A stretch of 64,000 nt of DNA from DATFCK01 sp963728975 (GCA_963728975.1 CAVSMF010000001.1:434001-498000), one strand, 5' to 3'. Numbered from the stretch's first letter, positions 7,924-17,511 are shown. The notes: generated by a model from the letters alone, not told the origin. Made by a program: numbers and translations.

Positions 7924-9450
7924 TCAATACGATTTGGCCCAGATCACCCGCCGCCTGCTTGGATCGCCGGTAAAGATGCAGCGGCCCGGCTCCGGATCCC
8001 CGAACGGAATGACACGAACGGTCACTTTGAGGTCGTTCTTGATTTGTTCTTCGATTTCGGGCGAGCCGTTCCAATGGGCGAGAGCGAACCCGCCGTGGAT
8101 TTCCGGTTTTGCAGGATTTTTAGCGGTAAAAAAATCGTAAAACGCTTCTCGGCTCTCGATCTGGCAAGTGTGTTCGTCCCGGAACTTCTGCGCGCGCTGA
8201 TAGAGGCTTTGTTGAATCGACATCAGTATTTCCGGCGCCGTGGCTGCGAATTCCTGGATCGACATCGTCTCTTTCGCCTTCACCGGCTGATCGCGTCGGC
8301 TCACGGTCACTGAATTCTTTTCAAGATCACGCGGTCCAATCTCGACCCGGAGGGGGACGCCCTTTTTGATCCAGTCCCAGTTCTTGACCCCGCCGCCAAG
8401 CTCGCGCTTGTCCACCTCCACTTCGAGCGAAGCGTCGACAAATTGCTTTTCGCGCAATTGAAGGGCGAGGCTTTCGCAGGTCTCCAACACTCTGGTGCGC
8501 GTTTCTTCCTTCGGCGTAATCGGCAAGATCACGATTTGGGTCGGAGCAATCCGCGGCGGCAAAACAATTCCGTCATCGTCCCCGTGCGCCATCACCACTG
8601 TCCCCACCATGCGCGTGCTCATTCCCCAGCTCGTGGTCCACCCAAATTCCTGTTTGCCTTCCCGGCTCTGAAACTGAATTCCGCTGGCCCGGGCAAAGTT
8701 TTGACCGAGAAAATGGGATGTGCCCGCCTGGATCGCCTTGCGGTCCTGCACCATCGCTTCAATGGATAACGTCTGGACCGCCCCGGGGAAGCGTTCGCTC
8801 TCCGATTTTTCCCCGGCAAAAACCGGGATCGCACAGTGATCGCGCACAAATTTCTCGTAAACATCGAGCATGCGCTGGGTTTCTTCCCGGGCTTCTCCTT
8901 CCGTTTCGTGAACGGTGTGTCCTTCCTGCCAAAGAAACTCGGTCGTGCGCAAAAAGAGACGCGGGCGCATCTCCCAGCGGACCACGTTGGCCCATTGGTT
9001 AATCAGAATCGGAAGATCGCGATACGATTGCACCCATTTGGCGTAGCTCGCGCCGATAATGGTTTCAGAGGTCGGCCGCACCACCAAAGGCTCGGTCAGA
9101 GGACTGGCCGGATTCATCTTGCCCTCCGCATCCACTTCCAGGCGGCTGTGAGTGACCACCGCGCATTCTTTGGCGAAGCCTTCGACATGTTCTGCTTCCC
9201 TGGCAAAATAACTCAGTGGAATAAAAAGCGGAAAATAAGCGTTACGATGTCCGGTTGCGCGAAACATGGCATCCAGTTGCCGCTGCATGTTTTCCCAAAT
9301 CCCATAGCCCCATGGACGAATCACCATACAGCCGCGCACATCCGAAGGTTCGGCCAGTTCCGCCGCCCGGATCGCCTGTTGATACCACTCCGGGAAATCT
9401 TCTTCCCGCCGTGGAGAGATAGCTGTTTTCGAAGCAGGGACATTCGACAT
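7924..9450 (-). CDS. proS: prolyl-tRNA synthetase, archaeal/eukaryotic type
   Basis: A 508-residue class II synthetase. It includes FPEWYQQAIRAAELAE, the class II motif 2 region around RWEMRPRLFLRTTEFLWQEG, and motif 3 GTSWGM-type sequence as TTSWGMSTRM. The C-terminus ends in Tyr (WAKSY), the hallmark of the type-3 ProRS also found in archaea, eukaryotes and some bacteria. No INS editing domain is present. It charges tRNA-Pro. Upstream of the ATG the sequence is TTCCTTTGTC, again without a Shine-Dalgarno motif. Confidence 0.95.
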   Translation of the reverse strand: MSNVPASKTAISPRREEDFPEWYQQAIRAAELAEPSDVRGCMVIRPWGYGIWENMQRQLDAMFRATGHRNAYFPLFIPLSYFAREAEHVEGFAKECAVVTHSRLEVDAEGKMNPASPLTEPLVVRPTSETIIGASYAKWVQSYRDLPILINQWANVVRWEMRPRLFLRTTEFLWQEGHTVHETEGEAREETQRMLDVYEKFVRDHCAIPVFAGEKSESERFPGAVQTLSIEAMVQDRKAIQAGTSHFLGQNFARASGIQFQSREGKQEFGWTTSWGMSTRMVGTVVMAHGDDDGIVLPPRIAPTQIVILPITPKEETRTRVLETCESLALQLREKQFVDASLEVEVDKRELGGGVKNWDWIKKGVPLRVEIGPRDLEKNSVTVSRRDQPVKAKETMSIQEFAATAPEILMSIQQSLYQRAQKFRDEHTCQIESREAFYDFFTAKNPAKPEIHGGFALAHWNGSPEIEEQIKNDLKVTVRVIPFGDPEPGRCIFTGDPSRRRVIWAKSY

Positions 9451-9543
9451 GACAAAGGAATTAAGCCGCCCGAGCAGAATTGGCCAGCGGCCAATTTCAT
9501 GTTCTTCACTTTCGTTGCGCCGCCCCCCGGCTATTCTTAGAGT

Positions 9544-9882
9544 ATGAGCATCAAACGACTCGTCCTCAGTTCGCTTCTGGCTGTTTCCTTTTGCACCCCG
9601 TCACTGGTCAGCGGCCAAAATACCGGGAAGGGACCAAAAGAAAAACCTCGGCACGAAAGCCGATGGTCCGTTCTTCCTGCAGCCGAACGCGAGAAGATGA
9701 AAGCTGCCCACGAAAAGGCGATGAACGATCCTTCCGTTCAAAGAGCCAAACAAAATCTGCGGGAGGCCAGGCATGAATTCCGAGAGACGGTAAATGCCGC
9801 GATGATCAAAGCCGATCCGTCCGTCCAGCAGATCTTGCAGAAGTTGAAGGCGGAGAAACGTTCTCCGAAAGAGGAAGAGTGA
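9544..9882 (+). CDS. small secreted helical protein
   Basis: A 112-residue protein with a signal peptide (MSIKRLVLSSLLAVSFC, Ala/Ser-rich cleavage region near GQ). The mature part is highly charged and helical, with Lys/Glu/Arg periodicity and the phrase AAEREKMKAAHEKAMND. The style recalls small periplasmic CpxP/Spy-like helical proteins, but the LTxxQ motif is absent, so no family is assigned. It is divergent from proS. Confidence 0.6.
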   Translation: MSIKRLVLSSLLAVSFCTPSLVSGQNTGKGPKEKPRHESRWSVLPAAEREKMKAAHEKAMNDPSVQRAKQNLREARHEFRETVNAAMIKADPSVQQILQKLKAEKRSPKEEE

Positions 9883-9942
9883 TCCGGTCTCCTGCTTTTC
9901 GCCTCGACCCGGCGCCCTGACCTTTTCCGGGCGAATACTCGT

Positions 9943-10217
9943 TAGAACCCATCTCAAAAATGGGGAATGGTGTGTTGCTGGAGATTTGGGGTTGGGGCAA
10001 GGCGCGAGGAGGGAGAATATCCTTTATGGATCTTTGACCGACGAGCAACGCAGCCCCGGCGACAAAGATCCAGCAACCCTTCGGGCTAAGTTCTGGCGGA
10101 GCGCTGGCGGCGTTGCTCCTCAGTTACAGAACCCTTCGGCTATGCTCCTTCGTCGCGCCTGGCCAGCGCTCCGCCAGAACTTAGCGCACTCATTCCCTAT
10201 TTATGCGATGGGTTCTA
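9943..10217. mobile_element. MITE-like element with TA-flanked terminal inverted repeats
   Basis: An approximately 275-bp sequence bounded by TAGAACCCATC (9943-9953) and its exact reverse complement GATGGGTTCTA (10207-10217). The inverted similarity continues imperfectly for about 30 bp per end (consensus TAGAACCCATCTCATAAATA). TA at both tips resembles the target-site preference of IS630/Tc1-mariner elements. Inside is a second, perfect 24-bp inverted repeat (10085-10108 and 10162-10185, GCTAAGTTCTGGCGGAGCGC core). No transposase is encoded. A solo end-like copy occurs at 55046-55076. Confidence 0.6.
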
Positions 10218-10883
10218 GAAGTTGCGGGCTACGAGCGCCGCGGAATTTGGCGGTTGGCGCTCGGCGTAAGCACCGGCAAAATCAATGCTGCAAACGCTTC
10301 CAAAAATTGCGTGCGGTCCATAAGCTGCCCCCGCATAGTTGAACTTCGGATTGAATATGTTCTTGCGATGCTTCCGCGCCGGTTGTCCATCGTCGATAAT
10401 CAAAGCCAGGACGATGTCGCGAGCGCTGTTCTTGCCGTAAGCGATGTTTTCTCCCCACGCTCTACCCCAGGCGCCATATCGGCTGATCCGCCCGCCCGGA
10501 GTGCTCCGGTCGCTGCCGTCGTGCCCGCGACGGCCTGCTGCCTGATCGGCGCAATGATCGGCCGCAGCCCTGCACATTCCCGGGGAGAGAGCCAGAGGCG
10601 GTTGCGGATTAACCCTTCGCAAAAACCGGGCAGCCTCGTCGATCGCACGTAAACCTTCGTGGCTGAGTATCCGCGTTCCACCGGGCAAAATGAGGACGCG
10701 TCCGGCGAAGCGGGAACGGAGCTCCTCGACGTAGCCGGCATAAAGGCCAGGATTTTGACGGGCAATATTCATTTCATGGACGATACCCGCTGCAGTCACG
10801 GGTCGGTCACCGGCAGCCGAGGCCAGGGAACCCAGAGAAAAAAGGACAAAGAAAACAGAAAAAAAAGTAAGGTAGCGCCGCAT
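10215..10883 (-). CDS. secreted CAP-domain (SCP/PR1-like) protein
   Basis: After a signal peptide (MRRYLTFFSVFFVLFSLGSL), the protein shows VHEMNIARQNPGLYAGYVEE, the typical CAP N-terminal helix. Further on come CRAAADHCADQAA, GHDGSDRSTPGGRI and WGENIAYG, and a final FGSVCSIDFAG. These match the bacterial SCP/CAP superfamily, exported proteins of unclear biochemical function. ATG 10883 is preferred over an upstream Met at 10913 because it starts the signal peptide. The TAG stop lies within the end of the MITE-like element, so the last residues may have been altered by insertion. Confidence 0.85.
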   Translation of the reverse strand: MRRYLTFFSVFFVLFSLGSLASAAGDRPVTAAGIVHEMNIARQNPGLYAGYVEELRSRFAGRVLILPGGTRILSHEGLRAIDEAARFLRRVNPQPPLALSPGMCRAAADHCADQAAGRRGHDGSDRSTPGGRISRYGAWGRAWGENIAYGKNSARDIVLALIIDDGQPARKHRKNIFNPKFNYAGAAYGPHAIFGSVCSIDFAGAYAERQPPNSAALVARNF

Positions 10884-11037
10884 TATAGAAATTATAAGCA
10901 GCCCAGGTGCCATGCCTCCCCTCGCCTACCGGACGGGAATGGAAATGATCTCCCGTTCTCCACCGCCAAACTCCAGCGCATCCTCAGCCGAAGCACGGAA
11001 GGGTGGACCCGTGCTGGGAGGGCGGGACTACTGATCG

Positions 11038-11256
11038 CTAATCGAGAGTCTGCACCAGCAACCAGACCAAAGCCGAGAAAAGGGCCGCGAACGTCGAAAG
11101 TACGGTCCGGGCACGTCTCGACTGGCGTCTCTTGAATTCGGGCTTTGGAATATCGTCATGAATGTGACTGGCCTCGTACAGCACCATTAGAATGGAAGCC
11201 ACCACAAAACCCACGACCGCCCATTTCAAACACCCTAGGATGAGCATGCTGCTCAA
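11038..11256 (-). CDS. small two-helix membrane protein
   Basis: A 72-residue frame with two hydrophobic helices (about residues 8-27 and 52-70) separated by a basic loop (FKRRQSRRAR). This gives an N-in/C-in hairpin by the positive-inside rule, or the reverse. No family is recognised. It lies 64 bp upstream of nothing co-directional except the ADOP permease, which is transcribed toward it on the same strand. The two membrane helices in a short frame make it a plausible gene. Confidence 0.5.
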   Translation of the reverse strand: MSSMLILGCLKWAVVGFVVASILMVLYEASHIHDDIPKPEFKRRQSRRARTVLSTFAALFSALVWLLVQTLD

Positions 11257-11320
11257 TTTACCGCGGTTGAGGAGAGACTCAATGGGCGGTTCTTGCGTCT
11301 AAGGCGGTAAATCTAAAAAA

Positions 11321-13810
11321 TCATTCCGTCCGCAACGCCACCATCGGGTTCACCCGGGTGGCCCGGCGCGCCGGAACAAAACAGGAAATCGCCGCCACTG
11401 CGGTAAGGAGCGCGGCGACGGTGAAGTAAAGGAACGGATCCAGCGCGTTTACTTTAAAGAGAATATTCTCCAAAGCACCCGCCGCCACCACACCAAGGAA
11501 TAAGGCGGCAAATCCAATGCCGAGCGCCAGGCCGATGAGAAGTTGCCAGGCGCCCTGACTCATCACCATCTTAAAAATGCGGGCCGCGTCCGCGCCCAGG
11601 GCCATCCGGATTCCAAATTCCTGCGTTCGCTGATTGACCGAGAAACTCATCACGCCATAGAGGCCGACGGCGGAAAGAATAAAGGCGACCATTCCAAAAA
11701 TGCTGAAGAGCGATGCGACCAGGCGCGGACCGCTCAGGAATTCAGAGTGCGATTTGGCCGGTGTGCCCGCGAAGTAGATCGGAAGATCGGAGTCGATCTG
11801 CGCGATCGCCTTGCTCAAGGTCGGCCCGAGCGTATCCGCAGCCTGGCCGGGATGCGGCCGAACCACTATGGTGCAGAACTGCGGCGCCGGACTCGCGCCC
11901 AACAACGGAACATAAAAGCCGGCTGTGTCCGCTTCTCGATTGAACGGCCCCTGCATCAGGCTGTCGGGAACGACGCCGACAATGATTCGCCAGGGTTGCG
12001 GTTGGGCGGGATTGAAAAGGCGCACCCGATGGCCCAGCGGGCTCGCGTTGCCCCAGTATTTGCGTGCAAAACTGGCGTTGACGATCGCCACCGGTTGTTT
12101 GGCATCGCTGTCGTCCAGGGTAAAATCGCGTCCCTCCAGAATTTTCAATCCCAGCGTCTCGAAGTATCCGTCGGAGACTGCTTCAAAGTTACCCCGGGGC
12201 CGGTCGCGCTCCGTTGCGTAGGTGTGGCCGTCGACTTCATACTGGCCAAAACCGGCAAACGTCATCCGAAAACGATCCGTCATCGCCGCTTTCTCGAAGG
12301 CCGGATTTGCCCGGAGCGATCGCACCGCCCGTTTGAAGAATTCGCGTCGCGAATCCTCCGTTGGGTAAACGCCCTCAAACAATCCCATCCGCGCAGCGTA
12401 AACGCCCTCCTCGTTGTAACCGTAATCGAGTTTCACCTGATTGCGGATGGAACGGATCTGAAGGGCAGAGGCGATGAGGAGCGCAGCCGTCATCGCAATC
12501 TGGCCAACCACCAGAATTCGGGTAATGCCGTTGACCAGCCGGCTGCTATTCCCGCGACCGCCCTCTTTCATCATCTCGAAGGAATTGCCGCTCGCCGCCA
12601 GAACGGCCGGGACCAATCCGGAAACCAGCGTCGCCACCACGACCGTGCCAAGAGTGAAGGCCAGAACTTTGACGTCGATCGTGAACCGAATCCAATACGG
12701 AAGCTGAAATTGCGGGGTACTGGTTATTTGCGCGAGGACATCAACCGCCCAGTAAGCCAGCGCCACCCCCACGACCGCACCCAGCAGCGCGACAAGGAAA
12801 CTCTCGGTCAGCATTTGCCTAACGATACGCATCCGAGTTGCGCCGAGAGCGCCGCGGATCGCCACCTCCCGCGACCTCAAGGCCGCCCGACCAAATTGCA
12901 TGTTCATCACGTTCACACAGGCGATGAGGAGCACCACGATGACCGCACCAAGCATTGCGTACATGGTCTGGCGGAGCTGCGGGCCAATGAATGATTTTAA
13001 GAGCGGTTGCACGCTGGCTGAGGTGAACTGCTTGTTCGTCTTCGGATTGTCCTGGGCAATGCTCCTGGCCAAGGCAATGAACTCCGCGTTCGCCTGGTCC
13101 TGGGTCACCCCGGGCTTCAATCGTCCCATGATTGACGGGCCGATGCCGGTCGGATCACCCCGGGGCTTGAGCGGGAATTCGTTATAAAGGGGCACCCAGA
13201 GCTCTTCATTTTGCGGGAACTTGAAGTTTGGGGGCATGACCCCGACGATCGTGGCTGCTTTACCATTGATCCGGATCGCCTGTCCAACCACTCGGGGATC
13301 CCCCTCGAAATCGCGCCGCCAGATCTCGTTGCCAAGGATCGCGACCTTCTCCGCGCCGGGCCTGTCATCCGCAGCTGTGAAATCGCGACCGAGAATTGGT
13401 TTTACGTCGACGATCTTGAAAAAGTCTTCCGTCACATAGCCGCCGGTGTAGCGCCGCGGATTACGTTTGTAGGAAACGTTGATGGTCGAGCCGTTGAGAT
13501 AGGCGGCCGTGAGGGCGAACGATTTCTGGCTGGCGCGCAAATCCTCATAATCCTGCGCCGAAGGGATGTTGCCGTTGCCAAAGTTATTGTTTTGATCCGA
13601 GGCTTGCGGATCGATCAGGCCGACGCTCATCAGCTCCTCAGGATGCGGAAAGGAAAAGCCCCGCAGCATGATCGCGTTCACCATCGTGAACTGCGTGGTC
13701 ACGCCGCAAATGCCGAGGCCGAGCACCAGCACAGCCAGAAAACAGAACGATTTTTCCTTGAAAAGGACGCGAAAACCGATGCGGAGGTCTTGCCAAAAGG
13801 ATTCAAACAT
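11321..13810 (-). CDS. ADOP-family ABC transporter permease (MacB_PCD/FtsX)
   Basis: An 829-residue protein opening with MFESFWQDLRIGFRVLFKEK, a typical ADOP (acidobacterial duplicated orphan permease) start. It has an N-terminal membrane helix, a MacB-type periplasmic domain (YVTEDFFKIVDVKPILGRDF), a first FtsX block with three helices, then a second periplasmic domain and second FtsX block (FGIRMALGADAARIFKMV). It ends FVPARRATRVNPMVALRTE, the conserved FtsX tail. No cognate ATPase gene is adjacent, which is usual for ADOP permeases. Export of small molecules or lipoproteins is possible, but the substrate is unknown. Confidence 0.9.
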   Translation of the reverse strand: MFESFWQDLRIGFRVLFKEKSFCFLAVLVLGLGICGVTTQFTMVNAIMLRGFSFPHPEELMSVGLIDPQASDQNNNFGNGNIPSAQDYEDLRASQKSFALTAAYLNGSTINVSYKRNPRRYTGGYVTEDFFKIVDVKPILGRDFTAADDRPGAEKVAILGNEIWRRDFEGDPRVVGQAIRINGKAATIVGVMPPNFKFPQNEELWVPLYNEFPLKPRGDPTGIGPSIMGRLKPGVTQDQANAEFIALARSIAQDNPKTNKQFTSASVQPLLKSFIGPQLRQTMYAMLGAVIVVLLIACVNVMNMQFGRAALRSREVAIRGALGATRMRIVRQMLTESFLVALLGAVVGVALAYWAVDVLAQITSTPQFQLPYWIRFTIDVKVLAFTLGTVVVATLVSGLVPAVLAASGNSFEMMKEGGRGNSSRLVNGITRILVVGQIAMTAALLIASALQIRSIRNQVKLDYGYNEEGVYAARMGLFEGVYPTEDSRREFFKRAVRSLRANPAFEKAAMTDRFRMTFAGFGQYEVDGHTYATERDRPRGNFEAVSDGYFETLGLKILEGRDFTLDDSDAKQPVAIVNASFARKYWGNASPLGHRVRLFNPAQPQPWRIIVGVVPDSLMQGPFNREADTAGFYVPLLGASPAPQFCTIVVRPHPGQAADTLGPTLSKAIAQIDSDLPIYFAGTPAKSHSEFLSGPRLVASLFSIFGMVAFILSAVGLYGVMSFSVNQRTQEFGIRMALGADAARIFKMVMSQGAWQLLIGLALGIGFAALFLGVVAAGALENILFKVNALDPFLYFTVAALLTAVAAISCFVPARRATRVNPMVALRTE

Positions 13811-14214
13811 AGGTCAAGTGTGGTTGAGAACTCAGGGTGTGTGCAAAGGGCGTGCCAGCAGTTTTATACAAGTCATAATCTATTCCCATTAAGCTATTTA
13901 TATCTGAACACTGCTCCACGGAACGATCGAAAAATTTGTGCTTTCGGGAATCCGATGTCCCAATTCCGGGATCACGCTTTCTTGTCATCCTTCCCTTGTG
14001 ATGCGGTCGCGTCTCCATTTGGATTCAGAGAAATACAAGCCTGGCGGACTGGGATAGGGAGAGTGGCGGGCACGATCTTTCCCCACTGACAAGACGCCGC
14101 CGCGCCGGGCATTTGTTCAGCGGGCGAATCCCGGGTTCCGGCAAGCTTTTTGTCGCCGCCAGGAATCTGCCGGCGGTCCCAACCGAATTTCAGACAACGC
14201 AATAGCGGGTCAGG
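13811..14214. other. intergenic stretch without recognised gene
   Basis: About 400 bases between the permease start and the VOC protein stop. Short frames on both strands lack family features. It presumably carries the permease promoter (minus strand). I see no repeat family or RNA gene in it. Confidence 0.4.
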
Positions 14215-14601
14215 TCATTTCCTACTCTGCACGCTCAACTCCCAGCGGTAGCCGTCGGGGTCATAGAACCAAATACCCATGTGAGGGGATCCGGGTGCTT
14301 CCGGACCGATCTCATCGCCAGGGTCTTCCACCTTCACCTTGTGTTTCTTCAAATGCGCGAGCGCCTTTCTCAATGTCGCCATGTTCGGCAGATGAAACGA
14401 CATGTGACCGAGCGTTTGGGGTGCAGGTTTGCCCCGATGCAGCGCAATCGTAATGTTGTCGTTGCCCACCGCAACTCCCTGATCGAACTCAAACTCTTCT
14501 TTCAATCCAAGCACCCGGGTAAACCATTTCGCGCTTTTCTTCGGGTCGCGGACGGCGAGTCCGAAATGGCCGACCTGTCCGAGATTAAAAGGAGCTTTCA
14601 T
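14215..14601 (-). CDS. VOC-family (glyoxalase/dioxygenase fold) protein
   Basis: A 128-residue single-domain protein. GHFGLAVRDPKKSAKWFTRVLGL is split here as GHFGLAVRDPKKSAKWF, the N-terminal metal His region of VOC proteins. LGHMSFHLPN gives the second metal His region, and MGIWFYDPDGYRWEL holds the C-terminal Glu ligand. Members include glyoxalase I, ring-cleavage dioxygenases and antibiotic-binding proteins, so the metal-dependent reaction cannot be specified. It stands alone. Confidence 0.85.
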   Translation of the reverse strand: MKAPFNLGQVGHFGLAVRDPKKSAKWFTRVLGLKEEFEFDQGVAVGNDNITIALHRGKPAPQTLGHMSFHLPNMATLRKALAHLKKHKVKVEDPGDEIGPEAPGSPHMGIWFYDPDGYRWELSVQSRK

Positions 14602-14792
14602 TTGTGCAGTCGGTTTCGCGCGAGGCCCGGATTGCGGTTGTCATTTTATAGAATATCGAGGTGGGAAACGACCCGGAAAACAACACCGGCATAGCCGTCC
14701 GCGCCATGGGCCAGGAATGACCGGATCGAGGCCCCGGAAAACGGATTTGGCCACGATTCCAGTCAGCACAAAAACTGCTCATTTACCCCGCC

Positions 14793-15447
14793 ATGCATGT
14801 CACAATCGGTTCAGCCAGGGCCGGCATTGAACCCAAACGGCGTAAGGTCAAACGCGAGTCCGGCAGCTCGAAGTACGCGATCGGCGAAATCAACGCCTAC
14901 ATTGCTATTCGCGACGAACTGCTCGCCGAAGCCGAGCAACTTAAAACTGCATCGAAACTCGACGGCTTGGCCATTGCCAATGATTTTGTGGAAAGCTGCC
15001 TTGCTTGCTCGCGCCCTCCCTACCAGGCCCAATTTCTCCCCGAAGCAGATGCGGTCCGCGAACGCAGGCGCTGCTGCGACATCAGGCACCGTGTCGCCGA
15101 CCTGCGCGATCACATTGAACTTCGCTCCAGCCGCGGCCGCCGGAACGCCGGCTGATTTCGAGCTGGTCGTTTCTGCCGCAGACTCGAACCAATTTCCTCT
15201 GTTGCCGTCGGCCCCTAATGAAGATCGCCGGCCGCAAAATCAACTCTCATTCCAATTTGACAATGCCGCCGCTAATTTACTGTCGGCCTGGCCCGCCCTT
15301 ACCAGCCGCGCCTGCGAGCCGACTAGCCATTTCGCGCCTACCGACTCGTCAAACAAGATCTCACTCAAGTTTACCGTGTCGTTGCCCGGTAAATCTAATC
15401 GCGGTTTGGACCCGGGGGAGAGGCGCCATGGGCATGTTTCTGGCTAA
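14793..15447 (+). CDS. doubtful hypothetical gene, possibly frameshifted
   Basis: Two overlapping plus-strand frames cover the 700 bp before pilT. One starts at 14793 and looks protein-like for its first ~85 codons (INAYIAIRDELLAEAEQLK). The other becomes protein-like from about 15100 onward (ADFELVVSAADSNQFPLLP) and stops at 15447. A single shift near 15060-15110 would join them into one ~217-residue product. I recognise no domain. It may be a decayed gene, a frameshifted assembly product, or not coding. Confidence 0.25.
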
Positions 15448-15474
15448 TTCTTTCTTCTTTCCAGCGAAAAGTCC

Positions 15475-16668
15475 ATGACCCGCGAGCTCTTTAACGCCCT
15501 TCTAACCGCAATGGTTCAGAGCGCCGAGGGCGTTTCCGACCTCTTTTTTGCCGTTGGAAAACCGCCTCTGGTCGAACAGCATGGCGAGTTACGCGAATTT
15601 CCGGTGGAAACTCCGGGCGGCGTTCTCGAAACAGCCCAAATCGACCAAATGGCCGTCCATTTGATGGGAGACGATCTGCGATTAGTCGAAGATCTGGCTC
15701 ATTTAGGTTCCTGCGATTGCAGTTATGCGCTCGGTAACATCGCCCGGTTTCGGGTTAATATTTTCAAGCAACGCCAGCGCAAATCGATCGTCATGCGCAA
15801 GCTCCAGACCGATGTGCCAACGCTCGACGAGCTTGGCCTGCCTCCGGTCTTTAAGGAGATGGTGAAGGAAAAGAACGGGATCATTTTCGTCACCGGCGCC
15901 ACCGGTAACGGCAAAACGACCACTTTGGCGGCGATGCTCAACGAATTGAGCCGAACGCAACAGATACATATCGTCACCCTGGAGGATCCAATTGAGTTCG
16001 TCCATCCCCACGGGCAGGCTCTTTTCAATCAACGCGAGCTGGGGAAGGATTTTCCCGATTTCGCGACCGGCTTGCGGGCAGCGCTCCGGCAGGCGCCTAA
16101 GGCGATCCTGGTGGGCGAAATTCGCGACCGCGCCACGATGGAGATCGCGCTGAGCGCTTCGGAGACGGGTCACATTGTCTACACGACACTGCACACGATT
16201 AACGCCGGCCAAACCATTAAACGAATTCTGGGGATGTTCAATAACGAGGAAGAACCGCTGCTTCGGCAACGGCTTGCTGAAACATTGCGCTACGTGGTTA
16301 GCCAGCGGCTGGTGAGCAAAATTGGAGGTGGACGCATGCTCGTGACCGAAATCATGGGGAGCAGTTTGCGGACACGGGAAACACTGATGTATGGCGAGGG
16401 CGAAAACCGCACTTTCCAGGAAATCATCGAAGCCGGAAGCAATCTCGGCTGGAAGACATTCGATCAATCACTGCTCGAAGCCTACAAAGACGATCTGATC
16501 ACGGATGAAACAGCGATCATTTTCTGCGCGCATAAAAATAAAATGCGACGCGACATCGAGATGATCAAAAAGCTGCGATGCCAATCGTTTGACGAACCGT
16601 CCGGTCTCCAGATGGAAACCAGCTCAGCGGCCAGCCCTTGGCAACCGAACCCGGAACCCCGATTTTAA
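15475..16668 (+). CDS. pilT: PilT/PilU-type twitching motility ATPase
   Basis: A 397-residue secretion-type ATPase. The Walker A motif is GATGNGKTT at about residues 141-149; Asp-box LEDPIEFVH, Walker B LVGEIRDRATMEIAL and the His box TLHTINA follow in order. The AIRNLIRE-type C-terminal motif of classic PilT is not obvious, and the tail is extended by about 40 residues, so PilU-like function is possible. It powers retraction of type IV pili at the inner membrane. The stop codon overlaps the ATG of the response regulator (TAATG), so the two are coupled. Confidence 0.88.
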   Translation: MTRELFNALLTAMVQSAEGVSDLFFAVGKPPLVEQHGELREFPVETPGGVLETAQIDQMAVHLMGDDLRLVEDLAHLGSCDCSYALGNIARFRVNIFKQRQRKSIVMRKLQTDVPTLDELGLPPVFKEMVKEKNGIIFVTGATGNGKTTTLAAMLNELSRTQQIHIVTLEDPIEFVHPHGQALFNQRELGKDFPDFATGLRAALRQAPKAILVGEIRDRATMEIALSASETGHIVYTTLHTINAGQTIKRILGMFNNEEEPLLRQRLAETLRYVVSQRLVSKIGGGRMLVTEIMGSSLRTRETLMYGEGENRTFQEIIEAGSNLGWKTFDQSLLEAYKDDLITDETAIIFCAHKNKMRRDIEMIKKLRCQSFDEPSGLQMETSSAASPWQPNPEPRF

Positions 16669-17339
16669 TGAAGAAGTTACAAGAAAAGAAACGAACTCGC
16701 TCCGAGCGGGGCGTCGAAACAAAGTCGAAAGAGAACATTTTCGAAATGGATTTTCGCGAACGCCTCGGGGAAAAACTGCGGACCCCGTTAAACGCGATCA
16801 TTGGCTTTGCCGAATTGCTCGCTTTAAAACCGGACCTGGGAAATGGAATGAGCGATGTGAAACACATCTTGAAGGCCGCTCGCGATCTCCTGGCTGTCGT
16901 CGATCAGGAATTGACGGATCGTGGCCCGGCGGAGGGGGGGCGACCGCTGGCCGACTCACCCAGCAGATGCGATCTCCTCTATATTGAGGATGATATCGCC
17001 AATTACATCCTGGTTGAACGCATTTTGGAGCTTCGCCCCGGACTGACCCTGAAACATGCCACTACCGGGCAGACCGGCGTGGACACCGCCCGGATGGACC
17101 GGCCGCGGTTAATCCTGCTCGACCTTAACCTGCCGGACATTCACGGCGCTGAAGTGCTGCAGCTTTTGCAAAAGGCCCCTGAGACATCTGAGACGCCGGT
17201 GGTTGTTCTCAGCGCCAACGCTACCCCCAGCCAGATCGAGCGGTTGCTGACCGCCGGCGCGCGAAACTATCTCACCAAGCCGTTCGATATCGATCCGTTT
17301 CTCGCCGTGGTGGATGAATTCGTGGGTGCGAAAAACTAG
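16668..17339 (+). CDS. response regulator with a histidine-less DHp-like segment
   Basis: A 223-residue protein translationally coupled to pilT. Residues ~28-75 read like a HisKA dimerisation helix pair (LRTPLNAIIGFAELL), but the usual S-H-E before LRTP is G-E-K here, so the phospho-accepting His is replaced by Glu35. A receiver domain follows (about 100-223): acidic pair in YIEDD, phospho-acceptor Asp152 in LLDLNLP, Lys in LTKPF. The Thr/Ser switch position is Ser in VVLSANA. There is no kinase ATPase domain. A role in pilus retraction control is inferred from coupling; the fusion could act as a dimerising receiver or a decoy for a kinase. Confidence 0.85.
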   Translation: MKKLQEKKRTRSERGVETKSKENIFEMDFRERLGEKLRTPLNAIIGFAELLALKPDLGNGMSDVKHILKAARDLLAVVDQELTDRGPAEGGRPLADSPSRCDLLYIEDDIANYILVERILELRPGLTLKHATTGQTGVDTARMDRPRLILLDLNLPDIHGAEVLQLLQKAPETSETPVVVLSANATPSQIERLLTAGARNYLTKPFDIDPFLAVVDEFVGAKN

Positions 17340-17419
17340 ACGGGGTTCGACAAACACCGGTGACGTGTAGCCACCGCCCTGTGGGCGGTGTCAGCTTACC
17401 CGCCCCGCGTTCTTCTAGT

Positions 17420-17447
17420 GTCATTCCGAGCGAAGTCGAGGAATCTC
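17420..17447. repeat. GTCAT-family repeat, partial copy
   Basis: GTCATTCCGAGCGAAGTCGA with following GGAATCTC matches one arm of the GTCAT...ATGAC repeats at 18821, 25428, 26189, 44736 and 54934. The second arm is missing. Confidence 0.6.
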
Positions 17448-17511
17448 TCGTTCCTCGCTTGATGACTAGCCATTAGGTACCTGAATCAGGTCCGATGGCC
17501 CACGCACGTTA

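Noticed and set aside
14811..15113. Minus-strand frame in the pre-pilT region
   Set aside because: It is the shadow of two plus-strand frames that look more protein-like, and it has no recognisable domain.
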